Program-made: the position numbers and the translations under genes
In this document: piece after piece, positions 49,938 through 59,875 of the stretch
How positions within the stretch are numbered: the stretch's first letter is position 1
Layout: every line of letters begins with the position of its first letter
Assembly (NCBI GenBank): GCA_001797315.1
Contig: MGPC01000005.1
Coordinates: 62,001-126,000 of the forward strand
Length of the DNA stretch: 64,000 bases
Source of the DNA: Curvibacter sp. GWA2_64_110
GTDB taxonomy: Bacteria; Pseudomonadota; Gammaproteobacteria; Burkholderiales; Burkholderiaceae_C
Direction: 5' to 3'
The notes under the pieces: generated by a model
The model's input: only the letters and a program-made list of their open reading frames with translations
What the model was told of the DNA's origin: nothing
Databases searched by the model: none

Positions 49938-51362
49938 ATGAAGCAGAACGGACAGGCGGTGGATGTGGTCATCATGGCGGCGGGCAAGGGCACGCGCATG
50001 AAAAGCAGGCTGCCCAAAGTGTTGCACCGTTTGGCCGGTCGTGCATTGTTGCAGCATGTGGTGGACACCGCGGCCGGTTTGAATGCGCGCCACGTGGTGG
50101 TGATCACCGGCCACGGTGCTATGGAAGTTGAAGCGGCTCTCGCACAGCCAGCAAGGGCTGGGGCCGGATTTGACTTGAAATTCGTGCGCCAGGAGCCGCA
50201 GCTCGGCACCGGTCATGCGGTGCAGCAGGCGGTGCCCGCGCTGCCGGACGACGGCGTGGTGGTGGTGCTGTCCGGTGACGTGCCGTTGACGCAGGTTGAC
50301 ACACTGCAGGCGCTCATCCGTGCTTGCGACGGGAGCAAGCTGGCGCTGCTGACGATCGACTTTGCCGACCCCACGGGGTATGGCCGCATCATGCGTGCCG
50401 GCACGGGCGCCATGCAGGCCATCGTCGAGCACAAGGACGCCAGCGAGGCGCAGCGCGCCATCACCGAGGTTTACAGCGGCATCATGGCCGTGCCGGCCGC
50501 GCTTCTCAAGCCCTGGCTGGCCAAGCTGAACAACCAGAACGCGCAGGGTGAGTACTACCTGACCGATGTGGTGAAGTTCGCTGTTGAGCAGGGTGTGCCG
50601 GTGGTGGCGCACAAGATCACGGACGCGCTGCAGGTGGCCGGCGTCAACAGCCCGGTGCAACTGGCCGAGCTGGAGCGGGCCTACCAGTTGCGGGTGGCCA
50701 AAGCCTTGATGGAGCAGGGTGTGCGCCTGGCCGACCCGGCGCGCTTCGATGTGCGCGGCGAGCTGCAATGCGCGCAGGACGTGGAGATCGACGTCAACTG
50801 CATCTTCGCCGGCCGCGTCGAGTTGGGCGAGGGCGTGCGCATCGGTGCCAACTGCGTCATCAGCAACGCCCGCATCGGCGCCGGTGCGGTGATCCATCCC
50901 TATACCCACATTGAAGGCGGCAACAGCGACAAGGATGCGGTCGAGGTCGGCCCTGGCGCCCTGATCGGTCCCTTCGCCCGCCTGCGCCCCGGCGCCAAGC
51001 TGGGCCAGGAGGTGCACATCGGCAACTTCGTCGAGATCAAGAACGCCACTCTGGCCAATGGGGCCAAGGCCAACCACCTGGCCTACATCGGCGACTCGAA
51101 GGTGGGCGAGCGCGTCAACTACGGCGCCGGCAGCATCACCGCCAACTACGACGGCGCCAACAAGCACACCACGGTGATCGAGGCCGACGTGCACATCGGC
51201 AGCAACTGCGTGCTGGTGGCACCGGTCACCATCGGCGCCGGCGGCACGGTGGGTGGTGGCTCCACCATCACCAAGGACACCGCGCCTGGTGCGCTGACCG
51301 TGGCACGTGCCAAGCAGGTCAGCATCACCAACTGGCAGCGGCCCGAGAAAAAGAAGAAGTGA
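49938..51362 (+). CDS. glmU: Bifunctional UDP-N-acetylglucosamine pyrophosphorylase / glucosamine-1-phosphate acetyltransferase
   Basis: A 474-residue enzyme making UDP-GlcNAc from glucosamine 1-phosphate. The N-terminal uridylyltransferase has IMAAGKGTRMKS (the first Leu of the usual LAAGxGTRM is Met), QLGTGHAVQQA and NSPVQLAELE; the C-terminal left-handed beta helix has GNFVEIKNATLANGAKANHLAYIGD and NYDGANKHTTVIE with the acetyl-transfer histidine. Between HGAMEVEA and FVRQEP, a related 63-bp repeat is read in frame and adds residues. It works with GlmS at 52745, 1.4 kb downstream. Confidence 0.95.
   Translation: MKQNGQAVDVVIMAAGKGTRMKSRLPKVLHRLAGRALLQHVVDTAAGLNARHVVVITGHGAMEVEAALAQPARAGAGFDLKFVRQEPQLGTGHAVQQAVPALPDDGVVVVLSGDVPLTQVDTLQALIRACDGSKLALLTIDFADPTGYGRIMRAGTGAMQAIVEHKDASEAQRAITEVYSGIMAVPAALLKPWLAKLNNQNAQGEYYLTDVVKFAVEQGVPVVAHKITDALQVAGVNSPVQLAELERAYQLRVAKALMEQGVRLADPARFDVRGELQCAQDVEIDVNCIFAGRVELGEGVRIGANCVISNARIGAGAVIHPYTHIEGGNSDKDAVEVGPGALIGPFARLRPGAKLGQEVHIGNFVEIKNATLANGAKANHLAYIGDSKVGERVNYGAGSITANYDGANKHTTVIEADVHIGSNCVLVAPVTIGAGGTVGGGSTITKDTAPGALTVARAKQVSITNWQRPEKKKK
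50118..50180 (+). repeat. 63-bp comamonad-type repeat, read inside glmU
   Basis: Begins GCTATGGAAGTTGAAGCGGC, contains CAGCCAGCAAGGGCTGG and ends GGCCGGATTTGACTTGAAA. It matches the pattern I know from comamonad intergenic repeats, GCTAT...GAAGC...CCAGCAAGCGCTGG...GGCC, and shares the GCTAT start and GGCC...TTTGA end with the 56-bp elements elsewhere in the window. In glmU it encodes AMEVEAALAQPARAGAGFDLK. Confidence 0.65.
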
Positions 51363-51372
51363 GCCACCAGGC

Positions 51373-52122
51373 ATGAGCGCGTTACCCTCCCCGCAGGAGC
51401 AAGAGCTGAGCCGGCTGCGCGCCGAATTGCAGGCGGCGCGTGATGCCCTGGGCGACTTCGCCTACGTGGTCTCGCACGATTTGCGCGCCAACCTGCGCCA
51501 CATCACGGCGTATGCCGGGCTGGTGCGCGAAGAGTTGGGCGATGCGCCACCGGCCGAAGCTTTGACCTACCTCGACACCGTGACCAGCGCCGCCCGGCTC
51601 ATGGGGCGGCAGATCGACGGGCTGATGGCCTGGTCGATGCTGGACCGGGCCGAGCTGGACCGCACGACGCTGGACGTACCGGCGCTGATTGAAGAAGCGC
51701 GCCAGGCGCTGGCGGGCGAAGCCGCGGGGCGGCAGATCGACTGGCAGGTGGCGGCGGACCTGCCGCCACTGCACGGCGATGCTGCGCTGGTGCGCCAGTT
51801 GTTTGGCCACCTGCTGTCCAACGCGCTCAAGTTCACGCGGCCGCGTGCATCGGCCGTGATCCACATCGGCTGGCAGCCGCCGGCCGAAGATGGACTGTGC
51901 ATGCTGTTCGTGCAGGACAACGGCGTCGGCTTCAACCCGCAACTGCAGAACAAGCTGTTCCATGTGTTCCAGCGTCTGCACAGCGCCAGCGAATTCGAGG
52001 GCCTGGGCCTGGGGCTGGCGCTGGCACGCAAGATCGTGGAGCGCCATGGCGGCAGCATCCGCGCCGAAGGCCAGCCCGACGCCGGCTGCTGCATCCGCTT
52101 CACCCTGCCGCTGGCGGTTTAA
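51373..52122 (+). CDS. Sensor-less cytoplasmic histidine kinase
   Basis: A 249-residue protein containing only a dimerisation/phosphoacceptor domain (FAYVVSHDLRANLRHITAYAG, phosphorylated His in SHDLR) and an ATPase domain with N box LLSNALKFTRP, G1 box VQDNGVGFN, F box FHVFQRLH and G2 box LGLGLALARKIVERHGG. There is no membrane segment, PAS or GAF domain, and no response-regulator gene adjacent. It starts 11 bases after glmU. It may receive input from a partner protein; the SHDLR motif groups it with phytochrome-like kinases. Confidence 0.87.
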   Translation: MSALPSPQEQELSRLRAELQAARDALGDFAYVVSHDLRANLRHITAYAGLVREELGDAPPAEALTYLDTVTSAARLMGRQIDGLMAWSMLDRAELDRTTLDVPALIEEARQALAGEAAGRQIDWQVAADLPPLHGDAALVRQLFGHLLSNALKFTRPRASAVIHIGWQPPAEDGLCMLFVQDNGVGFNPQLQNKLFHVFQRLHSASEFEGLGLGLALARKIVERHGGSIRAEGQPDAGCCIRFTLPLAV

Positions 52123-52610
52123 GTTTTTGCGGGCAGCGGCACCCGCGTGCCGAACTTGCTGCGTTTCACGCTGAAGAAGGCCTTGACGTTGCGCACGTTG
52201 GCATCGCTGGTGAAGAGGCGCTGCGCCAGCGCCAGGTAGTCGGGCATGTCGCGCGCCTGCACCACCAGCACGAAGTCCGGCCCCGGCGAGACGCGGTAGC
52301 ACTGCTGCACGGCATCGTCCGCCGCCACGCGCTGCTCGAAGGCCTCGAGCGCTTCCGCATCCTGGCGGTCGAGCGTGATCTCCACGATGGCCTGCAAGCC
52401 GTGGCCGAGCAGCGGTGCCAGCTTGTCCGCGCTCAGCACCGCCACCTGCCGCTCGATCAGGCCGGCTTCCACCAGGCGCTTGACGCGCCGCAGGCAGGTG
52501 GGCGGCGAAATGTGCACCCGTGCCGCCAGCGCCTGGTTGCTCTGGCTGGCATCGCGCTGCAGGGCGTCCAGCAGCAACAGGTCGGTTGCGTCGATGGTGA
52601 TTTGTTCCAT
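52119..52610 (-). CDS. Lrp/AsnC-family transcriptional regulator
   Basis: A 163-residue protein with an N-terminal helix-turn-helix (LLLLDALQRDASQSNQALAARVHISPPTCLRRVKRL) and the C-terminal RAM domain for amino-acid binding (AIVEITLDRQDAEALEAFEQRV onward). Lrp/AsnC proteins form octamers and respond to amino acids. It is divergent from glmS across an AT-rich gap with palindromes, and overlaps the end of the kinase gene by 4 bases. Regulation of itself is likely; regulation of glmS is possible. Confidence 0.9.
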   Translation of the reverse strand: MEQITIDATDLLLLDALQRDASQSNQALAARVHISPPTCLRRVKRLVEAGLIERQVAVLSADKLAPLLGHGLQAIVEITLDRQDAEALEAFEQRVAADDAVQQCYRVSPGPDFVLVVQARDMPDYLALAQRLFTSDANVRNVKAFFSVKRSKFGTRVPLPAKT

Positions 52611-52744
52611 AAATATTTGTTTTATGAAATATTTTCAATCAAAATTCAATTTTTGAAATTTAAATTCAAAAAGCAATAAATATCAATAAGAAATTTTGAC
52701 GGAAGCACTCTACCATCGGCCATCGATTTGAGGAGATTTCAAGC
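52611..52744. promoter_or_regulatory. AT-rich divergent control region between lrp-type gene and glmS
   Basis: This 134-bp gap is strikingly AT-rich. It holds two copies of the palindrome AAATATTT (52611-52618 and 52627-52634, 16 bp apart), then TTCAATTTTTGAA and AATTTAAATT within 52645-52666. Repeated AT palindromes on adjacent helix turns suit an Lrp-type octamer wrapping DNA. The glmS ribosome site GAGGAG lies at the right end. Individual promoters could not be assigned with confidence. Confidence 0.5.
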
Positions 52745-54598
<1,854 letters not shown>

Positions 54599-54772
54599 TC
54601 AGAGTCTGTTTAGTTCGAGCCTATTCCGTGCAATTAAAGTCGTAAACAAGCTTGCAAGCAAGGACTGACTCGATTGCCAAGCGCTGCATAGTGGCAATTC
54701 GATTGATCCGGTCTGTGGCAGCTATCACCAAGAGCCGCCGTTAGGCGTTTCTAACCGGATGTCCGCTTCAGG

Positions 54773-54853
54773 CGGCGGATTCAACCGGTCAGTGCAACAC
54801 TCCTTCCGCCTATGCGGTGGTTAGTGTGTTGCATCGACCGGTTGAATCCGCCG
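54773..54853. repeat. Large palindrome in the glmS/permease intergenic region
   Basis: The 276-bp gap after glmS has lower GC and no gene. At its right end CGGCGGATTCAACCGGTC...TGCAACAC (54773-54800) is repeated inverted at 54826-54853, 26 of 28 bases matching, around a 25-base centre that itself contains CCGCCTATGCGG. It ends 21 bases after the permease stop. Just upstream is a small hairpin GTTAG-gcgttt-CTAAC (54740-54755). It looks like a miniature inverted-repeat element or insertion-sequence remnant; it may also end permease transcription. Confidence 0.7.
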
Positions 54854-54874
54854 TCGATATCTGCCAGTCGGTGT

Positions 54875-56164
54875 TTACAGAAACGCAAACTTCAACACGA
54901 ATACCACCGCAATCACCGCCACCGTCACCGGCAGTTCCTTGACGCGGCCGGCCAGTAGCTTGATGGCTGCGTAGGAGATGAAGCCGAAGGCGATGCCGTG
55001 CGCGATGGAGAAGGTGAAAGGCATGGTGATGGCGGTCACGGCCGCCGGGGCGGCTTCGGTCAGGTCGTCCCAGTCGATCTCGCTCAGGCCGCGCAGCATC
55101 AGTACCGCCACGTAGCACAGCGCCGGTGCGGTGGCGAAGGCGGGCACGGTGCCGGCCAGCGGCGCGAACACCAGGGCGACGATGAACAGCACGGCCACGG
55201 TGACGGCCGTCAGGCCGGTGCGGCCGCCAGCCGCGGTGCCGGCGGCGGATTCGATGTAGGCCGTGGTGGACGAGGTGCCGAGCACGGCACCGGCGGCAAT
55301 GGCGGTGGAGTCGGCCAGCAGCGCCTTTTTCAGGCGCGGCAGCTGGCCGTCTTTGTCGAGCAGGCCGGCGCGGTGGGCCACACCGATGAGTGTGCCGGAG
55401 GCGTCGAACAGTTCCACCAGGAAGAAGGTCAGGATGACGGTGATCAGGCCGGCATTGAGTGCGCCGGCAATGTCCATTTGCATGAAGGTCGGCGCCATCG
55501 AGGGCGGCGCGGCGACGATACCGCCGAAGGGTGCCAAGCCCATGGCGATGGCGGCCACGGTCACGGCCAGGATGCCGATGATGATGGCGCCCGGAACCTT
55601 GCGCCACTCCAGTGCCACGATCAGCAGGAAGCCGAGCGCGGCCAGCACGGGCCCCGGCTGGTGCAGGTTCCCGATGGTGACGAAGGTCGAGGGGTGCGCG
55701 ACGATGAGGCCGGCGTTCTTCAGCCCGATGATGGCCAGGAAAAGACCAATGCCGGCCGAGATGGCGAACTTGAGCGAGCGCGGAATGGCATTGACGATGG
55801 CCTCGCGCACCTTGAACAGGCTGACCACGATGAAGAGCAGGCCGGAGATGAACACGGCGCCGAGTGCGGCCTGCCAGGTGAAGCCCATGCCCTTGACCAC
55901 GGCGAAGGCGAAGTAGGCATTCAGGCCCATGCCAGGGGCCAGGGCAATCGGGTAGTTGGCGTACAGGCCCATGATGGCCGAGCCGATGGCAGCGGCCAGG
56001 CAGGTGGCCACGAACACGGCGTCTTTCGGCATGCCGGCGGCGGAGAGGATGTCCGGGTTGACGAAGATGATGTAGGCCATCGTCAGGAAGGTTGTCAGGC
56101 CGGCCAGCAACTCAGTTTTGACGGTGGTGCCGTGTGCCGAGAGCTGGAAATAACGTTCCAACAT
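54875..56164 (-). CDS. NCS2/AzgA-type purine permease
   Basis: A 429-residue integral membrane transporter with about 12-14 helices. Family features are the start FQLSAHGTTVKTELLAGLTTFLTMAYIIFVNP, APGMGLNAYFAFAVV, the VGTSTTTAYIES-like GTSSTTAYIESAAG and the LRGLSEIDWDDLTEAAPA segment, characteristic of the AzgA/GhxP group that imports adenine, guanine or hypoxanthine with protons. The first gene upstream on the same strand, 34 bases away, encodes an XRE regulator. No purine riboswitch was recognised in the short leader. Confidence 0.93.
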   Translation of the reverse strand: MLERYFQLSAHGTTVKTELLAGLTTFLTMAYIIFVNPDILSAAGMPKDAVFVATCLAAAIGSAIMGLYANYPIALAPGMGLNAYFAFAVVKGMGFTWQAALGAVFISGLLFIVVSLFKVREAIVNAIPRSLKFAISAGIGLFLAIIGLKNAGLIVAHPSTFVTIGNLHQPGPVLAALGFLLIVALEWRKVPGAIIIGILAVTVAAIAMGLAPFGGIVAAPPSMAPTFMQMDIAGALNAGLITVILTFFLVELFDASGTLIGVAHRAGLLDKDGQLPRLKKALLADSTAIAAGAVLGTSSTTAYIESAAGTAAGGRTGLTAVTVAVLFIVALVFAPLAGTVPAFATAPALCYVAVLMLRGLSEIDWDDLTEAAPAAVTAITMPFTFSIAHGIAFGFISYAAIKLLAGRVKELPVTVAVIAVVFVLKFAFL

Positions 56165-56198
56165 GCGGTTCTCCTCAGGGGTTGGGGTTCACTTCATT

Positions 56199-56507
56199 CT
56201 AGGGGTGCCGTGCCGGGGCGGCCGGTGTGCGCGGCTTGCCGGCGCGCAGGCGTTCAGGGGTGCGCGTCGCAGGCGCGGCTGATGCTTGCAGACTTTCCAG
56301 CCATTCGCTGCGTCCCAGTGCCTGTACCACGCAGGTCAGGCTGCGTAGCGTGGCGCCGCTGCCGGCTTCAAGACTCTTGATCGCGCCCAGAGCCACCCCG
56401 GCCTGGCGGGCCAGTTCGGCTTGCGACTGGTTGCGTGCCAGCCGCAGCGCGCGCACCTGCCGACCGATATGGGATTGCAGTTGTTGGGCGATATCCGGGG
56501 TTTCCAT
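56199..56507 (-). CDS. XRE-family helix-turn-helix regulator
   Basis: A 102-residue protein with one helix-turn-helix: GRQVRALRLARNQSQAELARQAGVALGAIKSLEAGSGATLRSLTCVVQALGRSE, close in form to HipB-type DNA-binding subunits. The C-terminal 30 residues are Ala/Pro/Arg-rich and probably disordered. No toxin-like (HipA) gene is adjacent, so a toxin-antitoxin role is not supported. It lies 34 bases upstream of the purine permease on the same strand and may regulate it. Confidence 0.82.
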   Translation of the reverse strand: METPDIAQQLQSHIGRQVRALRLARNQSQAELARQAGVALGAIKSLEAGSGATLRSLTCVVQALGRSEWLESLQASAAPATRTPERLRAGKPRTPAAPARHP

Positions 56508-56690
56508 AACGGCCTGAATTCTGTCTGAAGTTTCCAGTTTTGTGCTTTATGGCCTGAAAAATGGCCGAAGATTCTTGAAAATTTTTCCAAAAAAGAGAAA
56601 AAAGGCCTAAATAACCCCCTTAATCTGCCGTTAATACTGATACGTAAACGGATAAAAGCCTCTGCCTTGCGGCTGGGGCGATTGACCAAA
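56508..56690. promoter_or_regulatory. AT-rich divergent region with repeated GGCCTGAA
   Basis: This 183-bp gap between the XRE gene and the unknown gene at 56691 is much richer in A and T than its flanks. GGCCTGAA occurs at 56511-56518 and 56551-56558 (40 bp apart); the second is followed by AAAATGGCC, giving a GGCC-N8-GGCC pair, and AAGGCCTAA occurs at 56602-56610. These are candidate operator sites for the XRE protein. Two long A runs lie at 56587-56603. No clear promoter was assigned. Confidence 0.35.
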
Positions 56691-57206
56691 ATGCAACTAC
56701 CTACTGTTGAGCGAACTCCAAATCTGCGGCCAGCCGGCGCAGAGATGGCTGTGCCTGCCGCAGCCAGGGTGATCCCCGTTGCGCCGGTCAATCCGTCCGT
56801 GCAGGTGCAAGCCGGCGCCAGCGTGGTGAACGACATCAATCCGGAGGTGCAGGCCAAGGCGGCGTCCGAGTCGGCAGCCCAGCCAAGTGCCTCCGATCCG
56901 CTGCAAGGCGGCTCCAAGGCCGACAACAGCAGCAAGGACTGGACTCAGGCCGCCCCGAAGCCCAAAGTGGCCGAGGAGCCGCCCAAGGAGCCGCTGACCC
57001 AGATGCTGATCGAGCATGTCAAGACGCTCTGGATTCTCAGTGCGCGGGCGGTCGACCTCATGAGTTCCCACAACCAGGATTCCAACCAGGTGCAGAACCT
57101 GGCTCAGATCCGCAACCAGGACCCGAGTGCCATACCGGGCGTACTGGCCAAGGAAGTGCTGACTTACTCGCCCAGCAAGATCGCCAAGACCGGCAAGCCG
57201 GAGTGA
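56691..57206 (+). CDS. Hypothetical protein, Ala/Pro-rich with helical C-terminus
   Basis: A 171-residue protein I do not recognise. Residues 1-110 are Ala, Pro, Val, Lys and Gln-rich and probably disordered (e.g. PVNPSVQVQAGASVVNDINP). Residues about 112-160 form a more ordered, helical part with a hydrophobic stretch MLIEHVKTLWILSARAVDLM and an Asn/Gln-rich segment HNQDSNQVQNLAQIRNQDP. There is no signal peptide or membrane segment. It is divergent from the XRE gene and 46 bases before queC. The composition resembles hook-length or secretion-linked proteins, but no assignment is made. Confidence 0.65.
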   Translation: MQLPTVERTPNLRPAGAEMAVPAAARVIPVAPVNPSVQVQAGASVVNDINPEVQAKAASESAAQPSASDPLQGGSKADNSSKDWTQAAPKPKVAEEPPKEPLTQMLIEHVKTLWILSARAVDLMSSHNQDSNQVQNLAQIRNQDPSAIPGVLAKEVLTYSPSKIAKTGKPE

Positions 57207-57252
57207 GCACCCGCGCAAGCGAGGTGGGGGCTGAGATGCCCTAACATTGGGT

Positions 57253-57957
57253 ATGCATAAGACAGCCCTTGTATTGTTTTCCGGTGGGCAGGACTCCACC
57301 ACCTGCCTGGCGCACGCCCTCAAGGCCTACGAACGCGTCGAAACCATTGCCTTCGATTACCGCCAGCGGCACCACATCGAACTTGAATCACGCATCAAGG
57401 TCCTGAGCGAAATCCGCCGCCAGTTCCCGCAATGGGCCGATAAGCTGGGCGAGGACCATCTGCTCGACCTGGAAGTGCTGGGGCGTGTGAGCGAGACCTC
57501 GCTGACGCGCGAGACCGCTTTCAAGATGGAAGCCAGTGGCCTGCCCAATACCTTTGTGCCGGGCCGCAACCTGCTGTTCCTGACACTGGCCGCCGCCGTG
57601 GCCTACCGCCGCGGGCTGGAGGTGATCGTCACCGGCGTGTGCGAGACCGATTTCTCCGGCTATCCGGATTGCCGCGACGACACCATGAAAGCCATGCAGC
57701 TGGCGCTGTCGCTGGGTATGGACAAGCGCTTCCTGATCGAGACGCCGCTGATGTGGATCGACAAGGCCGACACCTGGCGCCTGGCCGAGTCGCTGGGCGG
57801 GCCGGCGCTGGTGGACTTGATCATCGAGCACACCCACACCTGCTACCTGGGTGACCGCGAGCACCGCCATGCCTGGGGTTATGGCTGCGGCACTTGTCCG
57901 GCCTGCGAGCTGCGTGCGCGCGGTTGGGAACGGTACAAAGCTCAAGTGCCGAATTAA
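57253..57957 (+). CDS. queC: 7-cyano-7-deazaguanine synthase
   Basis: A 234-residue enzyme of queuosine synthesis that converts 7-carboxy-7-deazaguanine to preQ0 with ATP and ammonia. It shows the PP-loop motif [13 protein letters not shown] (residues 8-16), [31 protein letters not shown] and the zinc-binding end [25 protein letters not shown] with four cysteines. The ATG at 57253 is chosen over the TTG six bases before. No preQ1 riboswitch was recognised upstream. Confidence 0.95.
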   Translation: MHKTALVLFSGGQDSTTCLAHALKAYERVETIAFDYRQRHHIELESRIKVLSEIRRQFPQWADKLGEDHLLDLEVLGRVSETSLTRETAFKMEASGLPNTFVPGRNLLFLTLAAAVAYRRGLEVIVTGVCETDFSGYPDCRDDTMKAMQLALSLGMDKRFLIETPLMWIDKADTWRLAESLGGPALVDLIIEHTHTCYLGDREHRHAWGYGCGTCPACELRARGWERYKAQVPN

Positions 57958-57989
57958 CGCCAGGGCCCTGGCGATAGCAGGCCTCGACC

Positions 57990-58084
57990 GCGGAACGCCG
58001 TGGAACCGGCTGGGCCGGGCCACTGGCGTTGCCCCCTCTTGAGGGGGGTGGCATAGCGAACGAAGGGAGCGAAGCCTGGGGGAG
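57990..58084 (-). repeat. Stop-adjacent comamonad repeat, copy 3 (after the SbmA/YddA-type gene)
   Basis: Read on the minus strand it starts CTCCCCCAGGCTTCGCTCCC directly after the stop codon of the ABC transporter gene, with CCCCCCTCAAGAGGGGGC, GCAACGCCAGTGGCCCGGCC and GCCGGTTCCACGGCGTTCCG. So it has the same orientation relative to its gene as copies 1 and 2. It lies in the 127-bp gap between convergent queC and the ABC gene. Confidence 0.75.
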
Positions 58085-59857
58085 CTATGTCTGTTTCAGC
58101 TGGAACAGCGCCACGTCTTCGTCAATGCGCTTCTCCAGTTGCCAGGTGCGGCTGTGGTAGCTTGCTACCGTGTGTCGGTGCGCTATCGAAATAAGAGCGC
58201 CTTGCCCAGATTTGACAAGTTCCAGAAGTCGTTTGTACAGGGTTCCTTCGGCCTCCTCATCGAGCGCACTGGTGGCTTCGTCAGCGAAGATCCAGGCCGG
58301 TTTCTTGAGGAACACGCGCGCCAAGGCCAGGCGCTGCTGCTCGCCGCCCGAGAGCTTCTGGCCCCAGGCATCCACCACGTCAAGCTGATCGACCAGGTGC
58401 GGCAGCAGCGCATCGCTCAGGGCCTGCTTGAGTGTTGCCTCATCGTAGCGCTCGGCCGACTCCGGGTAAGCCAGCGCATCGCGCAAGCTGGCATTGGGGA
58501 AGTAAGGCCGTTGCGGAATGAACATGCTCGACTCCGGCAGCTGGACCCGGCCCGAGGCCAGCGGCCAGATGCCGGCCAGCGCACGGAACAGGGTGGACTT
58601 GCCGCTGCCGGAGGGGCCGCTGAGCAGCACGCTGTCACCCGGCTGGGCATTGAATTGGGTATGCGCCAGCAGGCGGCTGCCGGTGGGCAGGTCAAGCGAC
58701 AGGTCGTTGGCCGTCACCCCCGCACTGCTTGAGGCGCCGGTGCGCAGGAGTTGCAGTGCCGCTTTCTGGTTGGCGATCTGGATGGCGGCTTCGAAATGGG
58801 TCAGACGGTCGGTGGTGGCGCGCCAGGCGGCCAGGCCGTCGTAGTTGTCGATGAACCACGAGAGCGCGTCCTGCACGCGGCCGAAGGCCGAGGCGATCTG
58901 GATCATGGAGCCGAGCTGGATGGCGCCGCTGAAAAAGCGTGGCGCCGCCACGATGAAGGGGAACACCGTTGAAGCCTGGCCGAAGGTGGCGGTGAACATG
59001 GTCAGACGCTTTTGCGCGTCGATCAGCTGCAGGTAGTTGGCCAGCACATGGCCAAAGCGCAGGTCGAGCTGCTTGAGTTCGACTTTCTCGCCGCGGTCCA
59101 GCGCGATGGCCTCGCTGTATTCGCGTACGCGAACCAGGTTGTGGCGGAAGTCGGCCTCACGCCGCTGCTGCTGGTAGTTCAGCGGGATCAGCGGACGCCC
59201 GACGTAGTGGGTGATGACGCTGCCTACGATGCAGTAGAGGATGGCGACCCAGAGCATGAAGCCGGGGATGACGAATTCGGTGCCGCCGAACGAGAAGCTG
59301 AAGGCGCCGCTGAGCGACCACAGGATGCCGACAAAGCTGAACAGTGTGACCAGCGCATTGAGCAGGCCCATGCTCAAGCCCACGGTGCTGGAGGTGAAGA
59401 GCTTGAGGTCTTCCTGGATGCGCTGGTCCGGGTTGTCGGGCGACTGGTCGGCCGCCAGTGCGGCATAGCGCGTGAGTTCCAGGTGGTAGTAGACCTGGTT
59501 GTCCAGCCAGCGCTGCAGGTAGTGGCGTGTCATCCAGGCGCGCCAGCGCATTTCCAGTTGCTGCGTCAGGTAGAAGCGGTAGACCGCGATGACGATGTAG
59601 ATGAAAGCCAGCACCGTGTAGCGCAGCAGCTGTTCCAGAAAGACCGGGTAGTTCTTCTCCTGCAGCGCATCGTAGAAGAAACGGTTCCACTCGTTGAACA
59701 GCACGAGCGTGTAGACGAAGCCGAGGTTGAGCGCAATGATGGCGGCGAGCAGGCCGCGCGCCTTCCATTTCTCCTCGGATTGGAAGTAGGGGATGGCCAG
59801 GGCCCAGGCGCTTGAGATGAAGGCCTTGAAGTCGGCCAGTTTCGTGTGAAAAGACAT
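58085..59857 (-). CDS. SbmA/BacA-YddA-type ABC transporter (fused permease and ATPase)
   Basis: A 590-residue inner-membrane transporter. The N-terminal half has about six helices with the SbmA/BacA-like segments NEWNRFFYDALQEKNYPVFL and MRWRAWMTRHYLQRWLDNQVYY and the NPDQRIQEDLKLFTSSTVGLSMGLL block; the C-terminal ATPase has Walker A LSGPSGSGKSTLFRALAG, signature LSGGEQQRLALARVF and Walker B WIFADEATSALD. This is the YddA/ABCD-like group, linked to uptake or export of peptides, cobalamin or lipids. The extreme C-terminus (GALISIAHRHTVASYHSRTW) partly resembles the dispersed repeat. Confidence 0.88.
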   Translation of the reverse strand: MSFHTKLADFKAFISSAWALAIPYFQSEEKWKARGLLAAIIALNLGFVYTLVLFNEWNRFFYDALQEKNYPVFLEQLLRYTVLAFIYIVIAVYRFYLTQQLEMRWRAWMTRHYLQRWLDNQVYYHLELTRYAALAADQSPDNPDQRIQEDLKLFTSSTVGLSMGLLNALVTLFSFVGILWSLSGAFSFSFGGTEFVIPGFMLWVAILYCIVGSVITHYVGRPLIPLNYQQQRREADFRHNLVRVREYSEAIALDRGEKVELKQLDLRFGHVLANYLQLIDAQKRLTMFTATFGQASTVFPFIVAAPRFFSGAIQLGSMIQIASAFGRVQDALSWFIDNYDGLAAWRATTDRLTHFEAAIQIANQKAALQLLRTGASSSAGVTANDLSLDLPTGSRLLAHTQFNAQPGDSVLLSGPSGSGKSTLFRALAGIWPLASGRVQLPESSMFIPQRPYFPNASLRDALAYPESAERYDEATLKQALSDALLPHLVDQLDVVDAWGQKLSGGEQQRLALARVFLKKPAWIFADEATSALDEEAEGTLYKRLLELVKSGQGALISIAHRHTVASYHSRTWQLEKRIDEDVALFQLKQT

Positions 59858-59875
59858 GATGAACTTGCGGACCTG

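Noticed and set aside
54740-54755. attC-like core GTTAGGC in the glmS-permease gap
   Set aside because: A single 7-base match without the partner RYYYAAC core at a suitable distance, no integrase and no cassette array; not accepted as an integron site.
56199-56507. Toxin-antitoxin pair with the XRE gene
   Set aside because: The HipB-like regulator has no adjacent toxin; neighbours are a permease and an unrelated unknown gene.
58143-58198. Fifth possible copy of the 56-bp repeat at the end of the SbmA/YddA-type gene
   Set aside because: Only the first 19 bases (GCTCTTATTTCGATAGC-like) match; the remainder does not, and the region encodes the normal H-loop of the ATPase.
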